Source of the DNA: Treponema sp. | Lineage (GTDB): Bacteria > Spirochaetota > Spirochaetia > Treponematales > Breznakiellaceae | Length of the DNA: 51,710 nucleotides | Direction of reading: 5' to 3' | Assembly (NCBI GenBank): GCA_009784935.1 | Contig: WQXI01000014.1 | Span: forward strand, 1-51,710 | Shown: positions 17,585 through 26,705 of the stretch, in pieces | Layout: the number at the start of each line of letters is the position of its first letter | How positions within the stretch are numbered: position 1 is the stretch's first letter | Notes under the pieces: model-generated | Database searches by the model: none | Told to the model about the DNA's origin: nothing | What the model saw: only the letters and a program-made list of their open reading frames with translations | Position numbers and translations under genes: made by a program

Positions 17585-19371
17585 GAGTGGACTATAAATG
17601 CATCGTAATAGGCGGCGGACATGCCGGAATCGAAGCGTCTCTTGCAGCAGCCCGCCTTGGTTTTTCTACGCTTCTTATTACACAAAACCCTGACAAGATT
17701 GGCGTACTGTCTTGTAACCCGGCTATAGGCGGGCTTTCTAAAGGAAATATTGTCCGCGAAATTGACGCGCTCGGCGGAGAAATGGCAAAGCTGATAGACG
17801 CAACAATGATTCAATACCGTGTTTTAAACCGTTCCCGCGGACCTGCTGTACAGGCGCCGCGCGCTCAGGCTGACAAGCATGTTTACAATGAAGCGGCGCG
17901 TCGTGTCTTAGAAAAACAAAAAAATCTTTCTATCTTTATGGATACCGTTACAGATTTAATTATCGATAATTGCGGCAGTGCTGACGGAACAGGCACTGAC
18001 AACGGCGGCATTATATCCGGCGCAAGAATCGGCGGCGTGATCACGCAGCGCGGACATCGTATAACTGCGCAGACGGTAATTCTTGCCGCAGGAACTTTTA
18101 TGGAAGGTAAAATTTTTATCGGTGAATATGACGCGCCGCAAGGAAGGCTTGGCGAAGAAGCGGCTGTCGGGTTGGGCGCTTCTTTACGTCGTCTTGGGTT
18201 CCCTGCCGGAAGATTAAAAACAGGTACTCCCGCAAGAATTTCCGCAAACACTATCGATTTTTCTGTTTTAGAAAAACAAGACGGCGAAGAAATGCGCCCG
18301 TTTTCTTTTCATGGACAAACGGCTCGCCTGCAAAGTGAACCTTGCTGGGTGACATACACGACAGAAGAAACACACGAAATAATAAGAGCAAATATCGCCG
18401 GCTCGCCGTTATACGGCGGAAAGATTTTTGGAACCGGCGCGCGTTACTGTCCTTCTATCGAAGATAAAGTTGTGCGCTTTCCGGAACGAAGCCGTCATCA
18501 TATCTTTATAGAACCGGAAGGTCTTACAACTAACGAGATGTATTTAAACGGCGCTTCGACTTCTTTGCCAGAAGATGTTCAGCGCGATTTTATTCACAGC
18601 ATTCCCGGACTGGAAAAAGCCGGCATTGTACGCCCAGGTTATGCGGTAGAGTACGATTACCTCGATCCGCTGGATTTGTTTCCTTCGCTTGAATCAAAAC
18701 GATTATCAGGTTTTTTTATTGCCGGGCAGACAAACGGCAGTTCCGGTTACGAAGAAGCCGCGGCTCAAGGACTCATGGCAGGAATAAATGCAGTTATGAA
18801 AATGGAAAACCGCCCGCCTTTAGTGCTTGGACGCGCAGAAGCGTATATCGGCGTGCTTATCGATGATCTTACAACCCTTGGAACAAAAGAGCCGTACCGT
18901 ATGTTTACGAGCCGCGCCGAACACCGTCTTATTCTGCGCCATGACACCGCGGATACGCGTCTCACTCCAAAAGGCCGGGAAGCTGGTCTTGTTAACGATA
19001 ATCACTGGGAACTTTTTAGCAAGAAGAAAGAAGTGCTGGATGTAATAAGCGAACTGCTTTCAAAAAGAAATGCAGAGCAAAACGCCGGTCAGCTTGATAG
19101 TTTTCCGCCTGAATATATCGAACGTGTGCTGCTTGATAAAAAATACGCAGGTTATATAGAAAAAGAAATTCGTTTTGCCGCAAAAGCTGCTAAAATGGAC
19201 TCTATCAAACTGGACACTGATTTGGATTATAAGTCTATTCCGGGACTTTCTGCAGAAGCGAGAGAAAAGCTAAACTCTGTTAAACCGTTAAACGTAGGGC
19301 AGGCGGCGAGGATACCGGGTGTGCGGCAGGGAGATATTGCAGTTTTGATTATCAGAGCAAATAAAAAATAG
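17578..19371 (+). CDS. mnmG: tRNA uridine 5-carboxymethylaminomethyl modification enzyme MnmG
   Basis: A 597-residue FAD-dependent partner of MnmE. It has the dinucleotide-binding motif [12 protein letters not shown] near the N-terminus, the [11 protein letters not shown] motif with the catalytic cysteine, [11 protein letters not shown], the [11 protein letters not shown] motif with the second conserved cysteine, and [16 protein letters not shown]. The C-terminal helical part binds MnmE and tRNA. The start is a GTG at 17578 or 17587; neither has a Shine-Dalgarno, and the first overlaps the preceding gene by seven bases, consistent with translational coupling. Confidence 0.95.
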   Translation: MVRVDYKCIVIGGGHAGIEASLAAARLGFSTLLITQNPDKIGVLSCNPAIGGLSKGNIVREIDALGGEMAKLIDATMIQYRVLNRSRGPAVQAPRAQADKHVYNEAARRVLEKQKNLSIFMDTVTDLIIDNCGSADGTGTDNGGIISGARIGGVITQRGHRITAQTVILAAGTFMEGKIFIGEYDAPQGRLGEEAAVGLGASLRRLGFPAGRLKTGTPARISANTIDFSVLEKQDGEEMRPFSFHGQTARLQSEPCWVTYTTEETHEIIRANIAGSPLYGGKIFGTGARYCPSIEDKVVRFPERSRHHIFIEPEGLTTNEMYLNGASTSLPEDVQRDFIHSIPGLEKAGIVRPGYAVEYDYLDPLDLFPSLESKRLSGFFIAGQTNGSSGYEEAAAQGLMAGINAVMKMENRPPLVLGRAEAYIGVLIDDLTTLGTKEPYRMFTSRAEHRLILRHDTADTRLTPKGREAGLVNDNHWELFSKKKEVLDVISELLSKRNAEQNAGQLDSFPPEYIERVLLDKKYAGYIEKEIRFAAKAAKMDSIKLDTDLDYKSIPGLSAEAREKLNSVKPLNVGQAARIPGVRQGDIAVLIIRANKK

Positions 19372-19388
19372 ATTTATTCAAGAGATTT

Positions 19389-19799
19389 TTATTCAAAAAA
19401 ATCCAAAAGCCCGTATATTGTCTTTCTTATTTCTTCTTTTTTTTCGTTTATTGTCTTTTCTGAGTTTTCGATTTTTTGCTTGTTTTTTTCGCGCTGTCTG
19501 GTTAGCTTTCTTATATTCCAGTCATTTATTAACTTAAAAATAAATTTATAGGATCTTGTATTTAAAATATCAATCTGCCCGGTTTGTTCTTCCAGTTCTT
19601 CGTATACCTCAGAGGTCTTTTTCCCCGCTTCTTCGAATTCCTTAAAAACAGCATACAGGTCATTTATTTTACTTTTTATTTCTTTTGTAAAGGTTTCGTT
19701 TGTTTTTAGCTTTTCCCTTAACTTTTCGTATTCTTCCCTTCTTTTCTGCTCCATTTCGAGTTTTTTCTGCTGTCTTTTCTTAAAAAAATTGCCAAACAT
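19389..19799 (-). CDS. Coiled-coil protein of unknown function
   Basis: About 136 residues, almost entirely charged and helical with heptad-like Leu/Ile spacing, from KKRQQKKLEMEQKRREE to the C-terminal KKEEIRKTIYGLLDFFE. It has no signal peptide or membrane segment and would be a cytoplasmic coiled coil. The ATG at 19799, five bases after GAGG, is preferred over the GTG two codons upstream. A good promoter lies upstream, and the gene appears monocistronic, converging with mnmG. Confidence 0.7.
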   Translation of the reverse strand: MFGNFFKKRQQKKLEMEQKRREEYEKLREKLKTNETFTKEIKSKINDLYAVFKEFEEAGKKTSEVYEELEEQTGQIDILNTRSYKFIFKLINDWNIRKLTRQREKNKQKIENSEKTINEKKEEIRKTIYGLLDFFE

Positions 19800-19835
19800 A
19801 TTCACCTCGCATAATAATTAATATCACTATTTTTA

Positions 19836-19864
19836 AATATAATTCAATCTCCGCTTCTAGTCAA
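19836..19864 (-). promoter_or_regulatory. Promoter of the coiled-coil protein gene
   Basis: On the minus strand TTGACT (19864-19859), 17 bp and TATATT (19841-19836). The transcript would start about 30 bases before the ATG at 19799. Confidence 0.65.
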
Positions 19865-19887
19865 TAAAAAAATTTGTTTTTACATTT

Positions 19888-20664
19888 TTATCTTTTGGCT
19901 TCGTTCCAGAGTTTTTCCATTAGCTCCAAGTTTTCCTTTTTCATGTCCTGCCCTGCCTCTTTCATCTTTTTTTCTACATATTTAAATCTTTTGATAAATT
20001 TGCTGTTTGTTCTCTGTAAAGCAGAAGACGGCTCTACTTTGAGAAAGCGGCAAAGATTAATAACAGAAAAAAGCAGATCACCGAGTTCTTCTTCTGTTTT
20101 TACGCTGTTTGCGTCATTAATTGCGTCTTTTACTTCTTTGATTTCTTCAAAGATTTTTTCTATAACACCGTCAACCTCGTTCCAGTCAAACCCGGCCTTT
20201 GCCGCTTTTTTCTGGAGGGCAAATGCCCGCTCTGCAGGCGGAAGAGCAGAACATATTTCATCGAGAACAGAATCTTTTGGTTTTCTGCCTTCCTGTTCTA
20301 TTTTTATCGCTGCCCAATTATTAAGAATTTCTGCCGTATCTTTTACTTTTACATTGCCAAACACATGAGGATGACGGCGGATTAACTTTTCATTCACTTT
20401 TTTTAAAGCGTCAGCTGCCGAAAACTTGCCTTCTTCTTCATACATGTAACTTATCATTGTCGCAAGTAAAAATAAATCGCCTAGTTCTTCTGCAATATGC
20501 TCAGTGTAATTTTCGTTGATTGCTTCGAGACATTCGTACGTTTCTTCTATAAGCGCGCTTCTTAATGTTAAAGGAGTTTGTTCCCTGTCCCATTCACAGC
20601 CGTCAGGGGCACGTAATCTTGCGACAGTATTGTATAATTCATTAAATGCATCGCCTGCTTTCAT
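19888..20664 (-). CDS. mazG: Nucleoside triphosphate pyrophosphohydrolase MazG
   Basis: A 258-residue all-alpha NTP pyrophosphohydrolase that hydrolyses NTPs and dNTPs to the monophosphate, a house-cleaning role. It contains two MazG repeats, each with the metal-binding EExxE-type helix: IEETYECLEAI and EELGDLFLLATM in the first, and EELGDLLFSVINL in the second. The conserved GCEWDREQT sits just before. The start overlaps the pth stop by four bases, so the pair is co-translated. Confidence 0.92.
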   Translation of the reverse strand: MKAGDAFNELYNTVARLRAPDGCEWDREQTPLTLRSALIEETYECLEAINENYTEHIAEELGDLFLLATMISYMYEEEGKFSAADALKKVNEKLIRRHPHVFGNVKVKDTAEILNNWAAIKIEQEGRKPKDSVLDEICSALPPAERAFALQKKAAKAGFDWNEVDGVIEKIFEEIKEVKDAINDANSVKTEEELGDLLFSVINLCRFLKVEPSSALQRTNSKFIKRFKYVEKKMKEAGQDMKKENLELMEKLWNEAKR

Positions 20665-21248
20665 TGCTGATCTGTCTCCTGTTCTCTATGAATTTCAATT
20701 TTTTTCTTTGCCCATTCCGAAAGAAAATCGTCAGGTTCTTTTTCTGTAATCTGCATTAAAAGATTTGCTCCTGCGTCAAAAACAGGAATAAGCTTTTCTC
20801 TTTCTGCCAGGGAAAAATCCGATAATACCCAATCGTGAACCTCTCCAACTGCCGGACGGCTTATTCCAACCCGCAAGCGCCAAAAGTCTGCGCTGCCAAA
20901 ACTTTCTTTCATAGAACGAAGCCCGTTATGTCCGCCGAGTCCGCCGGAAAATTTGAGCGAAATCGTTCCAAGAGGCAGTTCTAATTCGTCGTGTACAGTA
21001 ATGATCTCTTCTGCTTTGATTTTAAAAAAAGATGCCGCAGCCAAAACAGAAACACCGGATAGATTCATAAAAGTCTCCGGCATTAAAAAATGACTGCCGT
21101 TATAAGATGCGTATAAACCATTAAACTTTTTCTGCCAAGAAAGAGACGAATAAAAAGGCAACGACTGCGCAAGCAAACGTCCTGCGTTGTGCCTGTTCTG
21201 CGTATATCCCCGTCCCGGGTTGCCCAGAAAAGCAGTAAGTTTTATCAT
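20661..21248 (-). CDS. pth: Peptidyl-tRNA hydrolase
   Basis: A 195-residue enzyme that releases tRNA from peptidyl-tRNAs dropped by ribosomes. The N-terminal FLGNPGRGYTQNRHNAG includes the catalytic His of HNAG, and PETFMNLSG, HDELELPLG and GGHNGLRSM are the other family motifs. The length is normal. No Shine-Dalgarno precedes the ATG at 21248, and a TATAAA lies eight bases upstream, with a poor -35, so it might be another leaderless start. mazG follows with a four-base overlap. Confidence 0.95.
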   Translation of the reverse strand: MIKLTAFLGNPGRGYTQNRHNAGRLLAQSLPFYSSLSWQKKFNGLYASYNGSHFLMPETFMNLSGVSVLAAASFFKIKAEEIITVHDELELPLGTISLKFSGGLGGHNGLRSMKESFGSADFWRLRVGISRPAVGEVHDWVLSDFSLAEREKLIPVFDAGANLLMQITEKEPDDFLSEWAKKKIEIHREQETDQQ

Positions 21249-21320
21249 ACTGACAGTTTATAAGAAAAAAAAACAAAATTTAAGGGGGGTGCTAGTTCTT
21301 TATTAGCGCAGTGTTTTACA

Positions 21321-21349
21321 TTGACATTTGCTTTGACATAAGATATAAT
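21321..21349 (+). promoter_or_regulatory. Perfect consensus promoter of the restriction-modification operon
   Basis: TTGACA (21321-21326), 17 bp, TATAAT (21344-21349). The methylase starts about 20 bases after the expected transcription start, with GGGAGGGG before its ATG. The upstream GTG at 21311, in the same frame, lies ahead of the promoter and cannot be the start. Confidence 0.88.
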
Positions 21350-21376
21350 TCATTAACCAAGTGGGAGGGGATTAAA

Positions 21377-23344
21377 ATGCTCGTGTTAAAAAAGGTGGGT
21401 TCACACGAGTCTGTGTCTTTTAAAACAACATACATCAATAATCGCCGTTATCTTGGAAACAAATATAAACTTCTGCCATTCATCTCAACAGTGGTTGCCG
21501 AAAACTGTAGGGATGTGAATTCTATTGCGGACATTTTTGCTGGTACAGGAGCGGTTGCCTCTGCATTTACGGATAAACAGCTTATAACCAATGACAATCT
21601 TTATAGTAATTATATTTGTCATGTAGCTTGGTTTAGTCCACAATTATACTTACAAGATAAAATAGAGCGACTCGTATTTTACTATAACAACGTTTCTGTG
21701 ACGAGTGATAATTATGTAAGTAAAAATTTTGCAAATACTTTTTTTTGCCGGGCTGATTGTCGTAAAATAGGTTTCATTCGTGAAGATATTGAAAACCGAT
21801 TTTATTCAAATGAAATAAATGAACGAGAGCGGGCTTTGCTTATCACTTCATTGCTATATGCCGCCGATAAAATAGCCAATACCTGCGGTCATTACGATGC
21901 ATTCCGGCAAGGAGTGGAATTTGAAAAACATCTTGTGCTTTCGGTTCCATTGCCAAAAGATAGTTTGCATCCACAAAATATTTGTTATAACGAAGATACG
22001 AATGAATTAGTAAAGCATATTTCTGCAGATCTTGTATACATAGATCCTCCGTATAATTCACGGCAATACTGTGATGCTTATCATTTTTTGGAAAACATTG
22101 CTCGTTGGGAAAAACCAAAAGTATTTGGTGTGGCACGAAAAATGGATAGAGCAAGCTTAAAAAGTGATTACTGTACAAATAAGGCAACAGAAGCGTTTGA
22201 AAAGTTAATTGAAAATACCAGAGCTCGTTATATATTATTATCATATAATAATATGGCAAAAAAAGGAAACGATCGATCTAATGCCAAGATTGATGATTTT
22301 GATATTATACGTATCTTGTCGGCAAAAGGTGAGGTTAAAGTGTTTAAACAAGAATATAAACCCTTCTCGGCAGGAAAATCAGACATTGACGAACACGAGG
22401 AGCGGCTTTATCTTTGTATTTGTAAACCCAAAGTACAAAAATTTATCCAATCTCCGCTTAACTACACAGGTGGAAAATTCAAGCTGCTTAATCAGATTTT
22501 ACCACATTTTCCGGAAAAAATAGATACATTCATAGATCTATTTTGCGGAGGCTGCAATGTTGGTGTGAACGTTAAAGCAAATCGTATTATTCTAAATGAT
22601 AAAAACTCACACCTGCTTTACTTATACAATTCATTTAAAAATCTTGATAAATATACTATTTTGGATATAATTGATAAATTAATTAAAAAATATAAATTTT
22701 CTCGTTCGGCAGAAAAAGGATACAATTTTTACGGCTGTGAAAGTTCTGCCGGACTTGGCGAATTCAATCGAGAGCCTTTTCTAAAATTACGCGAAGACTT
22801 TAATAAAAAAAATGAGGACTATGCTTATTATATTATGCTTTATGTTCTTATTGTGTTTGCATTTAATAATCAAATTCGGTTCAATTCCAAAGGGGAATTC
22901 AATCTGCCTGTTGGTAAACGTGATTTTAATGATAAAATGAAGTCAAAATTATGTGATTTTATTGATCGCTTGCATGATGGTAATTTTGCATTTTCTTGTG
23001 TAGATTTTCGTGAGCTTGATACTAGTACATTATCAGAAGACAGTCTTGTTTATTGTGATCCACCATATTTAATTACCTGTGCTACATATAACGAGCAAGA
23101 TGGCTGGAATGAAAAGTGTGAACATGAATTATATGCAATGCTTGATATTTTAAATGGAAGAAAAATTAAGTTTGCTTTATCTAATGTTTTATGCAGTAAG
23201 GGAAAAATAAATACAATACTGGCAGAATGGTTAAAACTAAGAAATTACAAAACGATTCATTTGAATCACAGTTATTCAAACTCTAATTATCAAACAAAAA
23301 ACAGGAAAAGTTCAACAGATGAAGTTCTGATTTTGAATTATTAA
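21377..23344 (+). CDS. Double-domain DNA adenine N6-methyltransferase (type IIS, FokI-like)
   Basis: A 655-residue fusion of two alpha-type adenine methyltransferases. The N-terminal unit has motif X YLGNKYKLLPFI, motif I IADIFAGTG (about 52) and motif IV IDPPYNSRQY (about 222). The C-terminal unit has NYTGGKFKLL (about 361), motif I FIDLFCGG (about 387) and IV CDPPYLITC (about 560). Each unit would methylate one strand of an asymmetric site, as in M.FokI. It protects host DNA against the endonuclease immediately downstream, 12 bp away. The start ATG at 21377 follows GGGAGGGG. Codons are AT-richer than in the neighbours, suggesting acquired DNA. The recognition sequence is not deducible here. 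Confidence 0.88.
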   Translation: MLVLKKVGSHESVSFKTTYINNRRYLGNKYKLLPFISTVVAENCRDVNSIADIFAGTGAVASAFTDKQLITNDNLYSNYICHVAWFSPQLYLQDKIERLVFYYNNVSVTSDNYVSKNFANTFFCRADCRKIGFIREDIENRFYSNEINERERALLITSLLYAADKIANTCGHYDAFRQGVEFEKHLVLSVPLPKDSLHPQNICYNEDTNELVKHISADLVYIDPPYNSRQYCDAYHFLENIARWEKPKVFGVARKMDRASLKSDYCTNKATEAFEKLIENTRARYILLSYNNMAKKGNDRSNAKIDDFDIIRILSAKGEVKVFKQEYKPFSAGKSDIDEHEERLYLCICKPKVQKFIQSPLNYTGGKFKLLNQILPHFPEKIDTFIDLFCGGCNVGVNVKANRIILNDKNSHLLYLYNSFKNLDKYTILDIIDKLIKKYKFSRSAEKGYNFYGCESSAGLGEFNREPFLKLREDFNKKNEDYAYYIMLYVLIVFAFNNQIRFNSKGEFNLPVGKRDFNDKMKSKLCDFIDRLHDGNFAFSCVDFRELDTSTLSEDSLVYCDPPYLITCATYNEQDGWNEKCEHELYAMLDILNGRKIKFALSNVLCSKGKINTILAEWLKLRNYKTIHLNHSYSNSNYQTKNRKSSTDEVLILNY

Positions 23345-23356
23345 GGAGTGGGTGAT

Positions 23357-25345
23357 ATGCCGCATTTTCCTTTCAAAAGCTATTGCTGGTCTGTTGGGAC
23401 AACAAGTTTTAGAACTGTAGATTTTAATTTGCGAATTGAACGACAACTCGATCTACTTAATAAGTTCTGGAATTTACCTAATAATATTGATAAATCGTGG
23501 CGATGCTTGCAGCATGATTATTACCGATATATGCAGGAAAATAATTTTGTTAAAGGCAATGCACCTAACCCCATGAAAGATGCTCGAGAAAAAACATCAG
23601 GTCTAAAAAATATTGGATTGATAGATGGTAATAGAAAATTGACTTCAGTTGGAAAAGCGCTATTGGATATTTCAATTAATGGAAATTATAAAAGTGATAA
23701 TATACTTAAAATACCTAAAGACAGCTTTCTGTATTTAAAACAATTACTTAAAACGAGTAATGATATAGACGGAGATATCGTGCGCCCATTTGTTGTCACA
23801 ATATATGTACTTTTACAGCTTGATTGTTTAAATAACGATGAGTTTACTTATCTTCTTCCATTGTGTACGAATAAAGAAAATACAGAAATAATTATTAATA
23901 AAATAAAAAATTTACGTAAAGGAATTGGAACTATTGAAGAAATAATTACTTCGCGGCTTATGTTAATGGAAAACTATAAAAATGCCATTGAGTATTTTTT
24001 ATCTGAAAATGTGTCGGAAGATATTATTACTACTATAGGAATGAATCGCAAAAGCAGTGGAGCAGGAAAAAAAGCGTACGATAAGCCATATCATCAGTTA
24101 TACAAATTATTGTTTTCTTATGCAAAAAATAGAGATGAAAAATTAATATTACCATTGTTTGAGCAAAGCAAAAAATTAAAAGGCAATACAGCTGCTTTTT
24201 GGCGTAAATATTTGTTTAATACAACGGTTCGGAGGAAAATTGAACGTGAAGGTTCTGGAGCATTGAATGATGTTCCGATACTTAATGCATCTAATGAAGA
24301 TGATTTTAAAAAGCTTTTCTTTGAACTTATGCACTTTTTCAAAGCAAAAGCCAATTTGAGTGATTATGCGGATCTTAATAGACGGTATTTTAAGACAACT
24401 AATACTATGATTTTTTTTGATGGAGAAATTAGGCTGGATGTCCTCCCGCATTGTTGGCTGCATTCAATAATAAACGAATTATCAGAAATTGCCTTTTCCA
24501 GCAGTAAAGATCTTTTTATGAATGTTGAATTACCAGAAATAGCTCAATTCCTTGTTCTGGATGAAAATAAACTTTATACAAATTTGTATACGTTATATGG
24601 TATAAAAGCAAATAACGCTATTGATGTAGATAGTGAAATAAAGAAAAAACAATATGAACGTTTAAATATACTAATTGATAAAAAATTTAATAGAGCGAGA
24701 ATAATTGACTTGTTTAGAAAATTCGAAACTCGTGACGATGATGCTATACGTGAAGCTGTTACAAATAATGCTGATATCCCTACTATTTTTGAATATATTA
24801 TAGGTATTGCATGGTATCTAATCAGCGATCGTCAAGGTGATATTTTAAGTTATATGAATCTATCACTAGAAGCAGATTTATTGCCAAGAACACACGCAGG
24901 TGGTGGTATTGCGGATATAGAATACAAATATCTTCAAACAGATACTTATCCTGCGCATACATTATTAATAGAGGCTACGTTAACAACAGATGTAAACCAA
25001 CGAAGAGCAGAAATTGAGCCTGTGAGTCGTCATCTTGGTGACTATATTTTATCAACAGGAGATAAAAATGCGTATTGCATATTTGTTTCTAGTTTGTTGC
25101 ATCGTAATACTATAAGCGATTACCGTAATCGCAAAACATATGAGCACTTTAGTGTTGATTTTAAAGATATTGTAAAAGGATTAAAAATTATACCGCTGGC
25201 TACGCCTGAACTTCGAAAAATATTAGAATGTGGAATTAATTATAAACAACTATTTGATCTATTTGAGTCTGCGTATCGTTCAGATTCTGCTATCCCAGTA
25301 TGGTATTGTAATGAAATTGTGAAAGGTATTAATAATATTTTGTAA
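23357..25345 (+). CDS. AlwI-family type IIS restriction endonuclease
   Basis: A 662-residue protein. The C-terminal half holds a PD-(D/E)xK-like core: GGGIADIEYK (Asp near residue 520) followed about 19 residues later by LLIEATL (Glu), then TDVNQRRAEIEPVSRHL. This ordering is my recollection of the AlwI family. The N-terminal part (KSYCWSVGTTSFRTVDFN) would recognise DNA. Together with the double methylase it makes a complete type IIS system cutting at a distance from an asymmetric site. AAGGAG eight bases before the ATG at 23357 decides the start over the GTG three codons earlier. The gene is very AT-rich. Confidence 0.8.
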   Translation: MPHFPFKSYCWSVGTTSFRTVDFNLRIERQLDLLNKFWNLPNNIDKSWRCLQHDYYRYMQENNFVKGNAPNPMKDAREKTSGLKNIGLIDGNRKLTSVGKALLDISINGNYKSDNILKIPKDSFLYLKQLLKTSNDIDGDIVRPFVVTIYVLLQLDCLNNDEFTYLLPLCTNKENTEIIINKIKNLRKGIGTIEEIITSRLMLMENYKNAIEYFLSENVSEDIITTIGMNRKSSGAGKKAYDKPYHQLYKLLFSYAKNRDEKLILPLFEQSKKLKGNTAAFWRKYLFNTTVRRKIEREGSGALNDVPILNASNEDDFKKLFFELMHFFKAKANLSDYADLNRRYFKTTNTMIFFDGEIRLDVLPHCWLHSIINELSEIAFSSSKDLFMNVELPEIAQFLVLDENKLYTNLYTLYGIKANNAIDVDSEIKKKQYERLNILIDKKFNRARIIDLFRKFETRDDDAIREAVTNNADIPTIFEYIIGIAWYLISDRQGDILSYMNLSLEADLLPRTHAGGGIADIEYKYLQTDTYPAHTLLIEATLTTDVNQRRAEIEPVSRHLGDYILSTGDKNAYCIFVSSLLHRNTISDYRNRKTYEHFSVDFKDIVKGLKIIPLATPELRKILECGINYKQLFDLFESAYRSDSAIPVWYCNEIVKGINNIL

Positions 25346-25362
25346 TTATTATATTAAGCCTA

Positions 25363-25391
25363 TTGAATTTTTTCTTTTTTTCCTGTATAAA
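25363..25391 (+). promoter_or_regulatory. pfk promoter, probably leaderless
   Basis: TTGAAT (25363-25368), 17 bp, TATAAA (25386-25391). The pfk ATG starts at 25398, seven bases after the -10 box, with no Shine-Dalgarno between. Confidence 0.65.
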
Positions 25392-25397
25392 TCAAAT

Positions 25398-26495
25398 ATG
25401 GCTAATCACAGTGTTACCAAACGCTTCGGCGTTTTAACAGCGGGCGGCGATTGCCCCGGTTTGAATGCTGCAATACGCGGAGTCTGCCGTGCGGCTCATG
25501 ACAGATACGGCATGGAAATTGTAGGTATTGCCAATGGTTTTAGAGGTTTAATAGAAGAAGATACAAGAATTCTAAAACCCAATGATTTTTCGGGCATTTT
25601 GACACGCGGGGGGACTATTCTTGGTTCTAGCAGGGAAAAACCTTTCGGCGGAACAACATCAGATAAAGATGAAGTTGCCAGCGATAAAGTTTCTGCCATA
25701 GTAGATACATATTCAAAGTTAAAGCTTGACTGTCTTGTTGTGATTGGCGGAAACGGAACAAATACAACAGGTTATAAACTTTCGCGGGAAGGCTTAAATG
25801 TTATTGGGCTTCCAAAAACAATTGATAATGACATTGTAGGCACTGACAGAACATTTGGCTTTCATTCAGCCTTGGCTATCGGGACAGAAGCTATCGACCG
25901 TCTTCATTCTACTGCGCAGAGTCATAATCGTGCTATTGTTATCGAACTTATGGGACACAAAGCGGGCTGGCTTGCTTTGTATGCTGGCGTTGCGGGTGGC
26001 GGAGATATAATTCTTTTACCGGAAATACCTTACAACATCCGTGAAATTGGCCGTCATATAGAAAAAAGAGGCAAATCCGGCAAACCTTTTTCTATTGTAG
26101 TAGCGGCAGAAGGCGCGATTTCGGTTAAAGAAGCGGAAATGGATAAAAAAGACAGAAAAAAATACCGTCTTGAAAATGGTCCTTCTGCAGGTTATCGTAT
26201 TGCGCGTGAGATTCAGGAAGAGACAGGAATGGATACACGCGCTACTGTTTTAGGTTATGTTCAGCGCGGCGGTATTCCAAGCGCCTCCGATCGCGTTCTT
26301 GCTACAAGTCTCGGCACCGCCGCTGTAGAACTTCTTGCCAAGGGTAAATACGGCCGTATGGTTGCCCTTATCGGCAATGACATCGGTTCTATCGATCTTA
26401 GTATTCCAGAAGGCAAAGTAAAGCATGTGCCGCAAGACTACTATATGATAGATACCGCTAGAGCTGTAGGAACATGCTTTGGAGACAATAATTAA
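25398..26495 (+). CDS. pfkA: 6-phosphofructokinase, group III type
   Basis: A 365-residue phosphofructokinase for glycolysis. The N-terminal [12 protein letters not shown] is the phosphoryl-donor loop, GGNGT the second and [12 protein letters not shown] the catalytic segment with Asp general base. The GGNGT glycine at the position equivalent to E. coli Gly104 favours ATP. The Lys in PKTIDND is found in both PPi-linked and group III ATP enzymes, so the donor is not certain. The usual Asp of GGDGS is replaced by Asn. The ATG at 25398 has a promoter right in front and no Shine-Dalgarno. It overlaps a small downstream gene. Confidence 0.9.
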   Translation: MANHSVTKRFGVLTAGGDCPGLNAAIRGVCRAAHDRYGMEIVGIANGFRGLIEEDTRILKPNDFSGILTRGGTILGSSREKPFGGTTSDKDEVASDKVSAIVDTYSKLKLDCLVVIGGNGTNTTGYKLSREGLNVIGLPKTIDNDIVGTDRTFGFHSALAIGTEAIDRLHSTAQSHNRAIVIELMGHKAGWLALYAGVAGGGDIILLPEIPYNIREIGRHIEKRGKSGKPFSIVVAAEGAISVKEAEMDKKDRKKYRLENGPSAGYRIAREIQEETGMDTRATVLGYVQRGGIPSASDRVLATSLGTAAVELLAKGKYGRMVALIGNDIGSIDLSIPEGKVKHVPQDYYMIDTARAVGTCFGDNN

Positions 26496-26679
26496 TAAGC
26501 CGCCTTCTAGGCTTCCTAATTGCCTAAAATGCGCATATTTTAGAGTGACTTGGGATCCGGTTTTTCCTAGAGCATGTGACATCTTTTCTATAAAAAGCGT
26601 AAATTTGCCGTCTTCAGAAATCTACCGCGCTCAAGGTGAACATTGTCCTTCCTTCCGCTTAAAAGAAGGCTTAAAATAG
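26479..26679 (+). CDS. Small conserved cysteine-rich protein
   Basis: A 66-residue protein overlapping the end of pfk by 17 bases and starting at TTG, with AGGAA about six bases upstream. It has four cysteines in a zinc-ribbon-like arrangement: NCLKCAYF, then [11 protein letters not shown] and HCPSF. The spacing CxxC-x(14)-C-x(22)-C and the phrases TWDP and KSxxLPS recall an uncharacterised conserved bacterial family. This recollection is not a search result. Codon use and the overlap argue for a real gene. Role unknown. Confidence 0.65.
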   Translation: METIINKPPSRLPNCLKCAYFRVTWDPVFPRACDIFSIKSVNLPSSEIYRAQGEHCPSFRLKEGLK

Positions 26680-26705
26680 CCGATATTTAAGCAGAGGTAT
26701 ATACT

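Noticed and set aside
21333-21338. Second TTGACA before the methylase
   Set aside because: Its distance to TATAAT is only 5 bp, so it cannot be the -35 box; the one at 21321 has 17 bp.
21311-21376. GTG start giving a methylase with 22 more residues
   Set aside because: It precedes a perfect consensus promoter, and the downstream ATG has a strong ribosome-binding site.
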